Positions 7,580 through 17,323 are shown, numbered from the stretch's first letter. The stretch is 64,000 nucleotides of DNA from Paenibacillus sp. PastM-3 (GCF_029893965.1 NZ_JARXXP010000002.1:248001-312000), one strand, 5' to 3'. A program made the numbers and translations. Notes: generated by a model not told the origin, from the sequence alone.

Positions 7580-9895
7580 TTACGTGATCACAAGGTAGTC
7601 CTGCCACTCATCCGGAAGCAAATGGCGGTAGGGATGCTGGAGGAAACGGTCGTCAGCGAGGATAATAACTCCGTTATCGCTCTCGCTGCGGATCAGCCGG
7701 CCTCCGGCCTGCAGTACCTTGCACATACCAGGGTAGACGTAGGCGTAATCGAAGCCGTTTTTGCCTGCGGCCTGAAAATAGCTGCGCAGCAGATTGCGCT
7801 CCAGCCCCACCTGGGGCAGGCCGACGCCTACAACCATTACGCCGTTCAGCCGGTCACCCGGCAGATCCACCCCCTCCGAGAAAATCCCGCCCAGCACGGC
7901 AAAGCCGAGCAGTGTCTCCGGGTTGTCCGGACGGAACGAGGCAAGAAAGCCCTCCCGGTCCGGCTCGCTCATCCCCATGCTCTGTACAAGTGTTGGCACC
8001 TCCGGATATTTTTCGGCGAACAGCTCATAGACATTTTGCAGATAAGCATAGGAAGGGAAAAAGACAAGATAATTGCCCTTCCGGGCCGTCATGCCTTTCA
8101 AGGCATCACAGAGCGGACGCAGTGAAGCTTCCCTTTCCCGGTACCGGGTGGATACCGGAAGTACCGACACCTGCCACTGCTCTTTATGAAACGGAGATGG
8201 AACAGTGAGGCTGTAATCCTCCTCCCTTGCACCGATCATGTCCCTGTAATAAGCGAGCGGTGACAGCGTGGCCGAGAACAGGATCTGGCTGCGGAAGCTC
8301 TTACCCATCTGCTGCAGCAGATGGGACGGGTCCAGGTTGAACAGCTTCAGGTACACATCCCCGCGCCGGACCTCGGCATAGGTGACGTACCGCTCATCGT
8401 AGGTTTTAAATGTACGGAGCATATTCTGCACCGAAAAATACGTATCCAGCAGCCCCTGACCCTCTTCCCCATCCTCCTCCGGTACAGGAAGAAGGGCGGA
8501 AGGAGACAGCAGCTCGGCCTCCGCCTCCAGGGAAAAGGCTTCAAGCAGGCCGGGCAGTTCCTCCGGATACGTGCTCCATTGCCCTTCCCCGTCTTCACTG
8601 CAGCCTTTGCGCAGGGCAATGAAAAAGGCATTAACGGCCTTGGCTGCGGCGCTGAGCGCCTTGTTTACCGTCTTAAACTGCCGTTGCAGACCAAGGAACG
8701 GTGCTTTCGTGAGCTCTGCTGAATACATGGCCCGTCCACGGTCAACCAGATTGTGGGCTTCATCCACCAGCAGCACCGTCTTACGCTTGCGTTCCTCCGG
8801 CAGCCGCTTCAGGCTAATCCTCGGGTCATAGATATAGTTATAATCGCAGATCACTGCATCACAGGCATACGCGGTGTCCAGCGAGAATTCGAACGGGCAC
8901 ACCCCATGCTTTTTGGCGTAGCGGGCAATGACCTCCTGTGTCATCAGCTTCTCATGCTCCAGTATGTCGAGCACTGCCCCGTTGATCCGGTCATAGTACC
9001 CTTCCCTGTAGGGGCAGGATTCGCTGCTGCACAGCCCCTCCTCCCGGAAGCAGGCCTTGTCTTTGGCGGTCAGCGTCACGGCATGCAGCTGCAGGCCCTG
9101 CGCAAGCAGCATTCCGATGGCCTCCTGTGCCGCCAGCCGGTTGACGGTCTTGGCTGTCAGATAGAACAGGCCTGCCGCCTTTCCCTCCCCCAGAGCCTTG
9201 AGCGCCGGAAAAAGCGTCGACATCGTTTTGCCGATCCCTGTCGGCGCCTGGGCAAACAGATTGACCCCCTCGGCAACCGATTTGTAGACGGCTGCCGCAA
9301 AGTGCCGCTGCCCGCTGCGGTAGGCCGGAAAGGGAAAGGAAAGCGCGCGGATGCTGCTGTCCCGCTGCTCCTGATGCCGGACCAGCAGCTCCGCATACGG
9401 GGCATACCTGGCAACGGTATCGCCCGCGAAAGCCTCCAGCTCAACAGCCGTCATTGTCCGGTACAGGCTCTGCTGCTCTTCCCCGCCGCGCCGGACATAA
9501 GTGAGCTTCACCGTGATATCTGTGAGCCCCAGATCCAGACAAAGGATGTAGGCATACATCAGGGCCTGAGCCCAGTGCACCTCTTTACCGGCAAAATCCG
9601 GCTCCAGCAGTTCTCCTATAGACTTGATTTCTTCTACTGTAACAGCCCCGTCCTCCCCGGTCAGCAGTCCGTCACAACGCCCGTCAATGATAAACTTAAG
9701 CCCCCCGTGGACCATTTCTGTCTTTAGGTAGACCTCTTTACGGTCGCCTTCCTTATATTGCTTCTGTATATGCTGATGAATGCGCGTCCCCTCTGCCATT
9801 GCAGCACTGCTGCTGAAGCCGGGCACCAGGCTGCCGCTGCTGAATACATATTCGACCAATGACCTTACTGATATGGAAATTTCCGCAAAATGCAT
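7580..9895 (-). CDS. RecB/Cas4-type nuclease fused to an XPD/DinG-family helicase
   Basis: 771-residue protein for DNA repair or processing. Residues 1-120 carry a PD-(D/E)XK nuclease signature: His40, Asp75 (GRCDG), Glu89-Ile-Lys91 and a QxxxY motif at Gln110/Tyr114, as in RecB and Cas4 nucleases. The superfamily 2 helicase follows, with Walker A APTGIGKT (217-224) and DEAH (378-381). Four cysteines (282, 289, 294, 333) are placed as in the iron-sulfur domain of XPD/DinG enzymes. 5'-3' helicase polarity is known for that family. The gene is monocistronic and divergent from the LTA-synthase-family gene. Natural substrate is unknown. Confidence 0.88.
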   Translation of the reverse strand: MHFAEISISVRSLVEYVFSSGSLVPGFSSSAAMAEGTRIHQHIQKQYKEGDRKEVYLKTEMVHGGLKFIIDGRCDGLLTGEDGAVTVEEIKSIGELLEPDFAGKEVHWAQALMYAYILCLDLGLTDITVKLTYVRRGGEEQQSLYRTMTAVELEAFAGDTVARYAPYAELLVRHQEQRDSSIRALSFPFPAYRSGQRHFAAAVYKSVAEGVNLFAQAPTGIGKTMSTLFPALKALGEGKAAGLFYLTAKTVNRLAAQEAIGMLLAQGLQLHAVTLTAKDKACFREEGLCSSESCPYREGYYDRINGAVLDILEHEKLMTQEVIARYAKKHGVCPFEFSLDTAYACDAVICDYNYIYDPRISLKRLPEERKRKTVLLVDEAHNLVDRGRAMYSAELTKAPFLGLQRQFKTVNKALSAAAKAVNAFFIALRKGCSEDGEGQWSTYPEELPGLLEAFSLEAEAELLSPSALLPVPEEDGEEGQGLLDTYFSVQNMLRTFKTYDERYVTYAEVRRGDVYLKLFNLDPSHLLQQMGKSFRSQILFSATLSPLAYYRDMIGAREEDYSLTVPSPFHKEQWQVSVLPVSTRYREREASLRPLCDALKGMTARKGNYLVFFPSYAYLQNVYELFAEKYPEVPTLVQSMGMSEPDREGFLASFRPDNPETLLGFAVLGGIFSEGVDLPGDRLNGVMVVGVGLPQVGLERNLLRSYFQAAGKNGFDYAYVYPGMCKVLQAGGRLIRSESDNGVIILADDRFLQHPYRHLLPDEWQDYLVIT

Positions 9896-10058
9896 TTTTT
9901 TAAACCTGCCCCCATTCTATTGCTCGCCCTTTTTGGCGTGAACTGTCGCTTTCCTGCTTTTTACTCCGTATGCTCTAATCTGAGTAAGATAACATCCGGT
10001 TCACGGACGCGCATCATTTATTACGCAGTCCAGTGAGGTTATACGGCATTTCTGTTTT

Positions 10059-10087
10059 TTGACATTCATCTGCCAGCGCTGCATAAT
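10059..10087 (+). promoter_or_regulatory. SigA-type promoter of the LTA-synthase-family gene
   Basis: Perfect -35 TTGACA (10059-10064), 17-bp spacer, -10 CATAAT (10082-10087). It lies about 90 bp before the GTG start, leaving a leader with a small CTCCC-AGCC-GGGAG hairpin at 10131-10144. Confidence 0.8.
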
Positions 10088-10177
10088 AAGGTCTATTAAT
10101 ATAGGAATTCTCTTGTCCTTGCGCTGCATCCTCCCAGCCGGGAGCGGCGTTTCATCTCTAAGAAAGAAGGCGAAGCT

Positions 10178-12049
10178 GTGTCATCCCTTACTATTAAACG
10201 GTGGGTAGCCAAACCATTCGTGTTTTTCACGCTTATTTTTATACTCAAAAGCTTCCTGGCCTGGGGTGTTATTTTCGGAGATCTGCTGTCCTGGAAATCA
10301 TTGATTACGGAAATCCCCTTTATCTGGGCACTGTTCTGTCTCATTGAGGCCTTCGCCTCCAAACGGAAGCTCGGACTTTACATGCTGGTCAATCTGCTTG
10401 TCACGGCAATCTTTTTCGCGGCCATTATGTACTTTAAATATTACGGCGTTATCGTCACCTACCAGGCGGCTGAGCAGGTTAATCAGGTTACCGCTGTACG
10501 CAATAGCGTCTTTTCCCTGATGGACCCGTATTATCTGCTGATCTTTTCCGATATTATCATCTTTGGCATTTATTTCTTTTTCAACAAGAAAGGCCGTGCT
10601 TATAAAAAAGAAAAGATTAACCGCCGCAGCGGCAATTCGAAATTCTCCTACAGTCTGTTGTTCGCCCTGTCGCTCGGTCTCTGTCTGTTCAATGTTCTGC
10701 CTAATAAGGCCAGCATGAACGAAATCAAGAAAGCCCAGGAAATGGGACTACTTAATTATGAGGTCTACGCGATTTTTGCTCAAGATAAACCGGAGCTGGT
10801 TGAGGCCAGTGAAATTACACAGGACGTTATTAATGAGGTAAAAGGGATCGATCCGGCGGCCGTTTCCCCGTTCCAGGGCGCAGCCAAAGGCAAGAACCTG
10901 ATTATTATCCAGCTTGAATCATTCCAGACCTTCCTGCTGGGGCTTACGCTTGACGGCAAAGAGATTACGCCTAACCTGAACAGCCTGATGAAAGACAGCC
11001 TGTATTTCCCTAACTTCTATCAGATGGTCGGCCAGGGTAATACCTCGGATGCGGAATTCGTAGTCAACTCTTCCTTCTATATTCCGCCTAAGGGTGCGGC
11101 TACGATGTCTTATGTCGATAAAGAGCTGCCTAGTCTCCCGCGCCTCCTGCAGGCCAGCGGCTATCAGACCGCCACCTTCCATACCAATGACGTGGAATTC
11201 TGGAACCGCGGAGAGCTGTATAAAGCGCTCGGCTTCGAGCACTATTATGACCATAAGTTTTTCGGGGATGAGGATACATTCTTCTTCGGACCGTCCGATG
11301 AAGTGCTCTACCGCAAAACGGCCGACAAGCTGAAGGAAATGGACCAGGACGGCAAGCCGTTCTACGCTCAGGTTATCTCAATGTCTGCCCACCATCCGTT
11401 TACGATTCCTCAGGAAAAATACCAGATGAAGCTGCCAGAGCGTTACGAAGGCACCTTTGTCGGCGACTATATCCGCTCACAGAATTATGCTGACTACGCG
11501 TTCGGGCAATTTGTTGAAGAGCTGAAGGCCAGCGGCGTATGGGATGACAGCCTGATTATGGTGTACGGGGACCATATGGGTCTGCCGATTTATTCCCTGG
11601 ATCATGACGATAAGCAGCTGATGGAAGAAATCTACGGGCATGAGTATGAGTACGCCAACATGCTGAACATTCCGCTTATGATTCATGAGCAGGGCAGCCT
11701 GCAGCCGCAGACGCTTGAACAGGTCGGGGGAGAAGTGGATATTATGCCGACCGCTGCCAGCCTGCTGGGGGTTTCGCTGGACAACACCATTCATTTCGGC
11801 CAGGACCTGACTGCCCAGACGTACAATTTGTTGCCGCAGCGCTACTATCTGCCGACCGGCTCCTTTATCGCCAGCTCGGGACTGCTCATTCCAGGCAACA
11901 GCTTTGAAGATAACACGCAGTATATTCTTGCTTCGGGAGGGCAGGCCCCTGCCGGAACAGAGGACGAATACAACCGGGCGCTGAGACTTCGCCAGCTGTC
12001 TGACAGCTATGTCACCCAGCTGCCGGATAGAGCGCCTGCAGCAGAATAG
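10178..12049 (+). CDS. LTA synthase family membrane sulfatase-fold protein
   Basis: 623-residue polytopic enzyme of the lipoteichoic acid synthase family. Five N-terminal membrane segments (about 1-170) precede a large extracellular sulfatase-fold domain. Metal-site and nucleophile motifs known from LtaS are present: LESFQ (Glu), GNTSDAEF (nucleophile Thr), SAHHPF and YGDHMG (Asp-His). LtaS transfers glycerol phosphate from phosphatidylglycerol to polymerise teichoic acid; a paralogous primase or other phosphoglycerol transferase is equally possible. The start is GTG with AGAAGG 7 nt upstream. It has its own promoter and terminator. Confidence 0.9.
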   Translation: MSSLTIKRWVAKPFVFFTLIFILKSFLAWGVIFGDLLSWKSLITEIPFIWALFCLIEAFASKRKLGLYMLVNLLVTAIFFAAIMYFKYYGVIVTYQAAEQVNQVTAVRNSVFSLMDPYYLLIFSDIIIFGIYFFFNKKGRAYKKEKINRRSGNSKFSYSLLFALSLGLCLFNVLPNKASMNEIKKAQEMGLLNYEVYAIFAQDKPELVEASEITQDVINEVKGIDPAAVSPFQGAAKGKNLIIIQLESFQTFLLGLTLDGKEITPNLNSLMKDSLYFPNFYQMVGQGNTSDAEFVVNSSFYIPPKGAATMSYVDKELPSLPRLLQASGYQTATFHTNDVEFWNRGELYKALGFEHYYDHKFFGDEDTFFFGPSDEVLYRKTADKLKEMDQDGKPFYAQVISMSAHHPFTIPQEKYQMKLPERYEGTFVGDYIRSQNYADYAFGQFVEELKASGVWDDSLIMVYGDHMGLPIYSLDHDDKQLMEEIYGHEYEYANMLNIPLMIHEQGSLQPQTLEQVGGEVDIMPTAASLLGVSLDNTIHFGQDLTAQTYNLLPQRYYLPTGSFIASSGLLIPGNSFEDNTQYILASGGQAPAGTEDEYNRALRLRQLSDSYVTQLPDRAPAAE

Positions 12050-12064
12050 ATTGTAGCCAGAAAC

Positions 12065-12112
12065 AATAACAAACAGCCAGGCTCCGGTGATGGAGCCTGG
12101 CTGTTTGTTATT
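12065..12112. terminator. Bidirectional terminator
   Basis: 21-bp perfect arms (12065-12085 and 12092-12112) around GGTGAT, with A-rich and T-rich ends on both sides. It serves the convergent LTA-synthase-family and marR genes. Confidence 0.93.
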
Positions 12113-12155
12113 TCGCTGTTTCTATTCAATAAATAAGCCGGAAACCAGTCTTTCA

Positions 12156-12587
12156 TTACCGCTCCTGCTTCTCCAGAAGCGTATAGTATTCAGCGAACTT
12201 CTCCAGTTCCTCCGGCTTCAGGATCGCCAAATGCTCGGTCAGCAGAACCAGCGAGCGGTTCTGCGCTTCCTTGAGCAGTTCCTCGCCTTTTACGGTAAGC
12301 GTCACTGATACGGCCCTGCGGTCATTCTCATCCTGCACGCGGGCGGTAAGGCCAAGCAGCTCCAGACGGTCCAGCATCACCGTTACCGCGCTCGACTTCA
12401 CATCGAGCTGCTCTGCCAGCTGGATGACCCGCGCCTTTTTCTCACGGGCAATGATATGCAGCAGATGAAATTGCGGCACCGTAAGGCCGATTTCTTTATG
12501 CAATGACATCTGCGATGTGATTTTACGCTGTACTCTCCACATGGATAATCCCAGGGCTTCAATCAACGGATCAATTTTCTGTGCCAT
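12156..12587 (-). CDS. MarR-family transcriptional regulator
   Basis: 143-residue winged-helix regulator with the MarR helix-turn-helix (RVIQLAEQLDVKSSAVTVML) and wing (DENDRRAVSVTLTVKG). The open frame extends 3 codons further to a GTG, but the ATG used here has GGGAG 8 nt upstream, the better spacing. It is divergent from the chemoreceptor gene across about 200 bp and convergent with the LTA-synthase-family gene. No exporter or enzyme is adjacent in the usual arrangement, so its target is unclear. Confidence 0.87.
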   Translation of the reverse strand: MAQKIDPLIEALGLSMWRVQRKITSQMSLHKEIGLTVPQFHLLHIIAREKKARVIQLAEQLDVKSSAVTVMLDRLELLGLTARVQDENDRRAVSVTLTVKGEELLKEAQNRSLVLLTEHLAILKPEELEKFAEYYTLLEKQER

Positions 12588-12792
12588 CCCTCTCACTCCC
12601 AGTCCGTTTGTCCTGCTTCAAGCGTACCATTTTCAGCAGGGAGGATTCAATGTTTTTGCCTAAACCCTCAAAAAGCATCCATTTTCCGACACAAAAATAC
12701 TATATTCTCGCTAATGCTCCGGGAACATTGTTGCGCTATAATCGTAGCAGTGATAGCAAATATCACCAAATTTTAGAGAGTCAGGGCTGGTG

Positions 12793-14496
12793 ATGCAAAC
12801 AATGAAATTGGCAACAAAATTAACTTGGATGATGCTTATCGTATTACTTCTCGTCGGATCATCCATCGGGTTCTTCGGATACCGCGCTGCGTACAAGCAG
12901 TTAGACGAAGCTGCAGGTATAGAATTGGTAGGCTGCGCCAATATTACAACCGGACTCGTTGATCCCGCTGATATTTCGGCTCTGGCTGCAGGAGATACCA
13001 GCAAACTGGCTGCCATCGAAGACCGCATCGGCTGGATCAATGACCATAAACCGATTTTTAAAGAATCCTTCATTCTGTCGCTGGACGGTACGATTCTCGC
13101 GGCTGACGCCAACCTCAAAGAAAGAGGATATAAAGCCGGCGATCCGTTCTACTTCGCGGAAGAAGACAAAACTATGATTACCACCATGAAACATTCCGCA
13201 TACTCCAAGGTTTATACCTATCAAGGTACCTCGCTCAAGACCGGCTATGGCCCCATCTATCAGGATCATGATCCCACAAAACCTATCATTGCTCTAATGG
13301 CTATCAATTTCGACGGTGCTCTCGTGCAGGAACGGACACAGGATATTATCCTTCAGCCATTCATCATCGGCGCATCGATTCTCGTAATCGCTATAATTGC
13401 CGCATACATATTTATCCGCAGAACCACCAGACCGCTGACCAGACTCTCCGGCTCGGTCAACACGGTTGCCAAGGGTGATCTTTCTCATGAACCCATTCTG
13501 TTCAAAAGCAAGGATGAAATCGGTACGCTGGCCCGGGATTTCAATGATATGACGGCGAGTCTGCGCAATCTCATTACTCAGGTCAACGATACTTCCATGC
13601 TGGTCGCCTCCTCTTCACAGGAGCTGTCAGCCAGTGCACAGGAGACCAACCGGGCCGGTGAGCACAGCGTCAATGTCACCATTGATCTGGCTGACGGTGC
13701 CAACACCCAGCTGCGCAATCTGGAGGGCAGCTACCGGTCTGTGCAGGAGATGTCGCGGTTCATCACGGAAATTGCCAGCACTGCCGACAGTGCAATGAAC
13801 ACAGCTGCAGACAATGCGCTCAAGGCCCGCAACGGGCGTGAATCCATGGATTCCACCACCTCTCAAATGCAGATCGTTAGCGAGAGCATCAGCGATCTGT
13901 CCGGAATCATCGAAATGCTGGGCAGTCATTCCAAGGAGATTGAGAGTATTGTCGGTACGATCTCCAGTATTGCCGAAGAGACCAACCTTTTGTCACTGAA
14001 CGCGGCAATTGAAGCTGCCCGCGCCGGCGAGGAAGGACGAGGCTTTGCCGTAGTAGCCGGTTCTGTACGCAAGCTGGCAGAACGCTCGGCCAGCTCCGCT
14101 GCCCAGATCGGCGAGCTGGTAAGCCTCATAGTCAATCAGATGGACAAAGCCGGAGAGACCATGCGACGCTCCACCGATGAAATGGTGGAGGGCAAAGCCA
14201 TGATTATTGCTGCCGGCAAATCATTCTCGGAGATTGAAACCTCCGTATCGGACATGTCCTCCCAGAGCCAGCAGATTTCCGAGACCGTCCGTGATCTGGC
14301 TCTCATCTCCAGCGATCTGGTAGCTGCCATCCAGAGCATCGTGGCTGTCTCCAACCAGACTGCCGAAGGCGCAGAGATGCTCTCTGCCTCCTCCCAGGAG
14401 CAGCTTGCTGCTATGCAGGAGGTGGAGGCTTCCGCCGCCTTCCTTTCTTCGCTGGCGGAGAAGCTTCAGGTTCTTGTTGAGAACTTTAAAATATAG
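12793..14496 (+). CDS. Methyl-accepting chemotaxis protein
   Basis: 567-residue membrane chemoreceptor. TM1 (about residues 10-32), an extracellular sensor of roughly 150 residues (Cache-like), TM2 (about 188-208), then HAMP and a long cytoplasmic coiled coil. The signalling tip ETNLLSLNAAIEAARAG is intact, followed by EEGRGFAVVA, so coupling to CheA/CheW is expected. The ligand is unknown. In-frame GTG (12790) and ATG (12802) are alternative starts; AGGG before the chosen ATG gives the best spacing. No other chemotaxis genes are nearby, as is usual for orphan receptors. Confidence 0.92.
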   Translation: MQTMKLATKLTWMMLIVLLLVGSSIGFFGYRAAYKQLDEAAGIELVGCANITTGLVDPADISALAAGDTSKLAAIEDRIGWINDHKPIFKESFILSLDGTILAADANLKERGYKAGDPFYFAEEDKTMITTMKHSAYSKVYTYQGTSLKTGYGPIYQDHDPTKPIIALMAINFDGALVQERTQDIILQPFIIGASILVIAIIAAYIFIRRTTRPLTRLSGSVNTVAKGDLSHEPILFKSKDEIGTLARDFNDMTASLRNLITQVNDTSMLVASSSQELSASAQETNRAGEHSVNVTIDLADGANTQLRNLEGSYRSVQEMSRFITEIASTADSAMNTAADNALKARNGRESMDSTTSQMQIVSESISDLSGIIEMLGSHSKEIESIVGTISSIAEETNLLSLNAAIEAARAGEEGRGFAVVAGSVRKLAERSASSAAQIGELVSLIVNQMDKAGETMRRSTDEMVEGKAMIIAAGKSFSEIETSVSDMSSQSQQISETVRDLALISSDLVAAIQSIVAVSNQTAEGAEMLSASSQEQLAAMQEVEASAAFLSSLAEKLQVLVENFKI

Positions 14497-14550
14497 GATT
14501 TGTTATAGGGTATTTCAATGACCTGGGGTTAAGGTTAAGCCGCGACTGCG

Positions 14551-14712
14551 GGGAATGTTTGGACTTCCGGCCGCTGTTATGTTTGAATTTCCTTATTAGA
14601 AATCGCTGCCTGCAGTAGAAATTCAAACATAGCTTATGCTTCCGTAGCTAGCTTTTCTCCGAAAAGCTTTCAGGCGAACGCTACGCTCCTACAGTTCCAA
14701 ACTTCCCCTCCG
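14551..14712. repeat. Structured dispersed repeat, copy 2
   Basis: 162-bp copy of the element at 7298-7460. Differences concentrate in loops. In the inner hairpin (14579-14591 with 14618-14630) one base pair differs between copies as a compensated change, G-C in copy 1 and A-T in copy 2, so pairing is kept. It follows directly after the chemoreceptor gene. Confidence 0.85.
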
Positions 14713-14778
14713 CCGCTTTCACCTCAACGTTCATTTTAACACCTATAAAGAATCCCCCTTTAAAGTGGGGGATAGAAA

Positions 14779-14817
14779 AAAGCAGCAAGTCCTGAAAATG
14801 GACTTGGCTGCTTTTTT
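14779..14817 (+). terminator. Terminator-like hairpin downstream of repeat copy 2
   Basis: AAGCAGC-AAGTCC pairs with GGACTTGGCTGCTT (one bulge) around TGAAAAT, followed by TTTTTT. A second GC hairpin (CCCCC/GGGGG, about 14753-14771) precedes it. Together they probably end chemoreceptor transcription about 300 bp after its stop, so the repeat would be transcribed. Confidence 0.7.
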
Positions 14818-14944
14818 GGTTACTTTTAAATTACTTGGAGAGGGTTCCCCGCAGACGTTACCGCGCCTTAAGCGCAGCACTCCCCTACCGACACCCTCCC
14901 CCTGCACAATTGAAGGCTTAATCTATCTCTAATTGGATTTTCGG

Positions 14945-15063
14945 CACTTAATTTCGCCCTTTTTTCGCATTTACGATTATTAGGTGGAAAAAAGTCATCT
15001 ATTTCGAGTCATTTATCGCTCCGGAGGTAATTACGGCAAAATTAAGTGACGTTTTTCCACCTA
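14945..15063. repeat. Interleaved inverted repeats in a gene-free stretch
   Basis: Two pairs of complementary arms interleave: CACTTAATTT (14945-14954) with AAATTAAGTG (15039-15048), and TAGGTGGAAAAA (14981-14992) with TTTTTCCACCTA (15052-15063). The order A-B-A'-B' permits alternative hairpins or a pseudoknot but not both stems nested. It sits in the otherwise empty part of the 14497-15310 gap. Function unknown. Confidence 0.6.
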
Positions 15064-15243
15064 GTTTCCCGTCAGCATCGTTTATAAAAGAATTCGTTAG
15101 CAAAAATCCAACTGATCCAGAGGAGTCACAGTCGGTCGAGTCGCTACGGATTCACCAGCCCATTTTTGCTATAGAAAAGGGTTAAAGCAGACTATACTCG
15201 TAGCGGGGGATACATATACATCCTTATATCCGGCCAATAAACA

Positions 15244-15286
15244 GTTAACGCGGCAATCCGCTTGTCCAGCAGATTACCGCGTTAAC
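15244..15286 (-). terminator. Terminator of the MHYT-GGDEF-EAL gene
   Basis: GTTAACGCGGYAATC and its complement pair over 15 bp with one wobble position, followed on the minus strand by TGTTTATT, just after the stop codon at 15311. Confidence 0.75.
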
Positions 15287-15310
15287 AGGAGCAGCAGCAT
15301 TATGTATTAT

Positions 15311-17323
15311 TCAAGCCGTTTTCTCGATAAACCATTGGCCCAGCTCATTCACCGGCATCGGACGGCCGTAATAGAAGCCCTGCATAACCCGGCAGCCCAA
15401 TGACTGCAGCAGCTCAATCTGCTCGGGTGTTTCGACACCCTCGGCGACTACCTCCATATTGAGGTTACTGGCGATGGCGATGATATTGCTGATGATGGCT
15501 TTTTTGGAATGCATTTTGCTCTTGCGGATAAACACCTGGTCGATCTTGAGCGTGTTGACCGGAATCTCATCAAGATTTCCGAGTGAGGAGAAGCCGGTCC
15601 CGAAGTCGTCCAGAGACACGCGTACACCGATATCCCGGAGCTTGGAGAGCTGGGCTACCGTCTCCTCCATATTGTTCATGGCAATGGATTCGGTAATCTC
15701 CAGCTCGAGAAAGTGCGGTTCAAGACCGGAGCTGGCAAGCGCCTCGAAAACTACATCATACAGGCTTCCGTTCTCGAACATTCTTGCCGACATATTAATC
15801 GACACAGGCACATTTGCGATCTGGTCTTTATGCCAGCGCATATTCTGGACGCAGACATCTTGCAGCATCCAGTAGGTAATCGGTACGATCAGCCCGGTCT
15901 CCTCGGCAATTGGGATGAATTCCGCCGGAGAAATGATCCCGTGATCCGGATGCTTCCAGCGCAGCAGCGCCTCGAGGCCGACAGTGACATTCAGCAGAGA
16001 GTCCCATTTAGGCTGATAGACCACCATAAATTCCGAGCGGGCAAGCGCCTTGCGCAGATCCTTCTCCAGCGACATGCGCCGGAGCTGGCAGCGGTTCATC
16101 TCCTGGTCGAACACACTGAACTTGTTCTTGCCGGAGTCCTTCGAAGTGTACAGTGCCGTATCGGCAGCCTTCATCAGAGCCGAGCGGTCCGTGCCATGCG
16201 CCGGTGTCATACTGATGCCGACACTGGCCGTCACATACAGCTCATTGCCTTCAATGCTGTATGATTTCTTGAGCTCCTGCAGAATGTGCAGGGCCTCCTC
16301 CTGGGCGTTCTCTATACTGGAATCCGGCAGGGCAATCAGAAATTCATCGCCGCCGAGCCGGAAGACCTTACCTTTGGAGCCTACGCATGATTTCAGCCGG
16401 TCTGCAACCTCCTGCAGCAGCAAATCGCCGATATCATGCCCGAGTGTATCATTAATCGATTTGAAGCGGTCCAGGTCCACAAAGAACACTGCTCCCGGAT
16501 TGTCCCCGAAGAACTCATCCCTGAAATAGCGCTCCAGACCATGGCGGTTCGGCAGCTCCGTCAGCGGATCATGATAGGCCATCCGTTCCAGCACATGCCG
16601 GTCAAGAAACACCGCCCCGCCGGAGATAGCCAGCATAAACAGGGTTACGAGGGATACTCCGGTCAGCAGAATTACATCTGTCTCCATGACAACAGGCTTG
16701 GTTCCGCTCCATCCGCCGTATTGAAAATAGCTTGTTCTAAGGCTTATATAGTGCATACCAGTAACTGCGAATCCGATGAACAGGGCGGAAGCGAACTTCC
16801 AGCGCCGGCTGAAATATTCCTGCTCCCGGAACCGCCGAAACAGAAAAATACCGATGTAAGATGCCAGCAGGGCTATGAGAACGGAAATCCCCTGGGCGAG
16901 CGGCTCATAATGCATCTTGCCATTAATCTCCATAGAGGAGATCCCGATATAATGCATCACGGAAATCCCTGCACCCATAATCAGCCCGCTAAGTGTCAGC
17001 CGCCACATCCTCTGGCGGGGTACAATGGCAATCCACAACGCCCCGAAGCTGCAGAGCATGCTGACCAGCAGGGATAAGACTGCTCTGCCCGGACGGTAGC
17101 CGATCTCAAACGGGAAATGGGTAGCCATAATACCGACGAAATGCATGGCCCACATTCCGCTGCCGAGTATGCATGCGGCTGACACAAGCCAGAGCCGGCG
17201 GATTCTTCCTGAGGACTGGGGAACCTGGGCAATCAGGTTAAGCGCCGAATAGGCTGCAGTAACAGAAAGTGCAAAAGATAGTAAAACAATCCAAGTACTA
17301 TAGTGGGTTCCCATTTGATCCAT
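15311..17323 (-). CDS. MHYT-GGDEF-EAL cyclic-di-GMP signalling protein
   Basis: 670-residue membrane protein. The N-terminal seven-helix MHYT sensor (MHFVGI, MHYIGI, MHYISL repeats; about 1-250) is proposed to bind a metal and sense O2, CO or NO. It is followed by a GGDEF domain with intact RLGGDEF and an EAL domain with EALLRW, the Asn of SINMS, ELEITES, LDDFGTG, KID and AEGVET all present, so phosphodiesterase activity is expected. The RxxD inhibitory site upstream of GGDEF is absent. The frame extends to a GTG at 17338, but AAGAGG before the ATG at 17323 favours the shorter form. Net activity cannot be told. Confidence 0.92.
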   Translation of the reverse strand: MDQMGTHYSTWIVLLSFALSVTAAYSALNLIAQVPQSSGRIRRLWLVSAACILGSGMWAMHFVGIMATHFPFEIGYRPGRAVLSLLVSMLCSFGALWIAIVPRQRMWRLTLSGLIMGAGISVMHYIGISSMEINGKMHYEPLAQGISVLIALLASYIGIFLFRRFREQEYFSRRWKFASALFIGFAVTGMHYISLRTSYFQYGGWSGTKPVVMETDVILLTGVSLVTLFMLAISGGAVFLDRHVLERMAYHDPLTELPNRHGLERYFRDEFFGDNPGAVFFVDLDRFKSINDTLGHDIGDLLLQEVADRLKSCVGSKGKVFRLGGDEFLIALPDSSIENAQEEALHILQELKKSYSIEGNELYVTASVGISMTPAHGTDRSALMKAADTALYTSKDSGKNKFSVFDQEMNRCQLRRMSLEKDLRKALARSEFMVVYQPKWDSLLNVTVGLEALLRWKHPDHGIISPAEFIPIAEETGLIVPITYWMLQDVCVQNMRWHKDQIANVPVSINMSARMFENGSLYDVVFEALASSGLEPHFLELEITESIAMNNMEETVAQLSKLRDIGVRVSLDDFGTGFSSLGNLDEIPVNTLKIDQVFIRKSKMHSKKAIISNIIAIASNLNMEVVAEGVETPEQIELLQSLGCRVMQGFYYGRPMPVNELGQWFIEKTA

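Noticed and set aside
8753..9727. 324-codon plus-strand frame
   Set aside because: Antisense to the conserved helicase gene; the translation matches no family I know and the minus-strand motifs are decisive.
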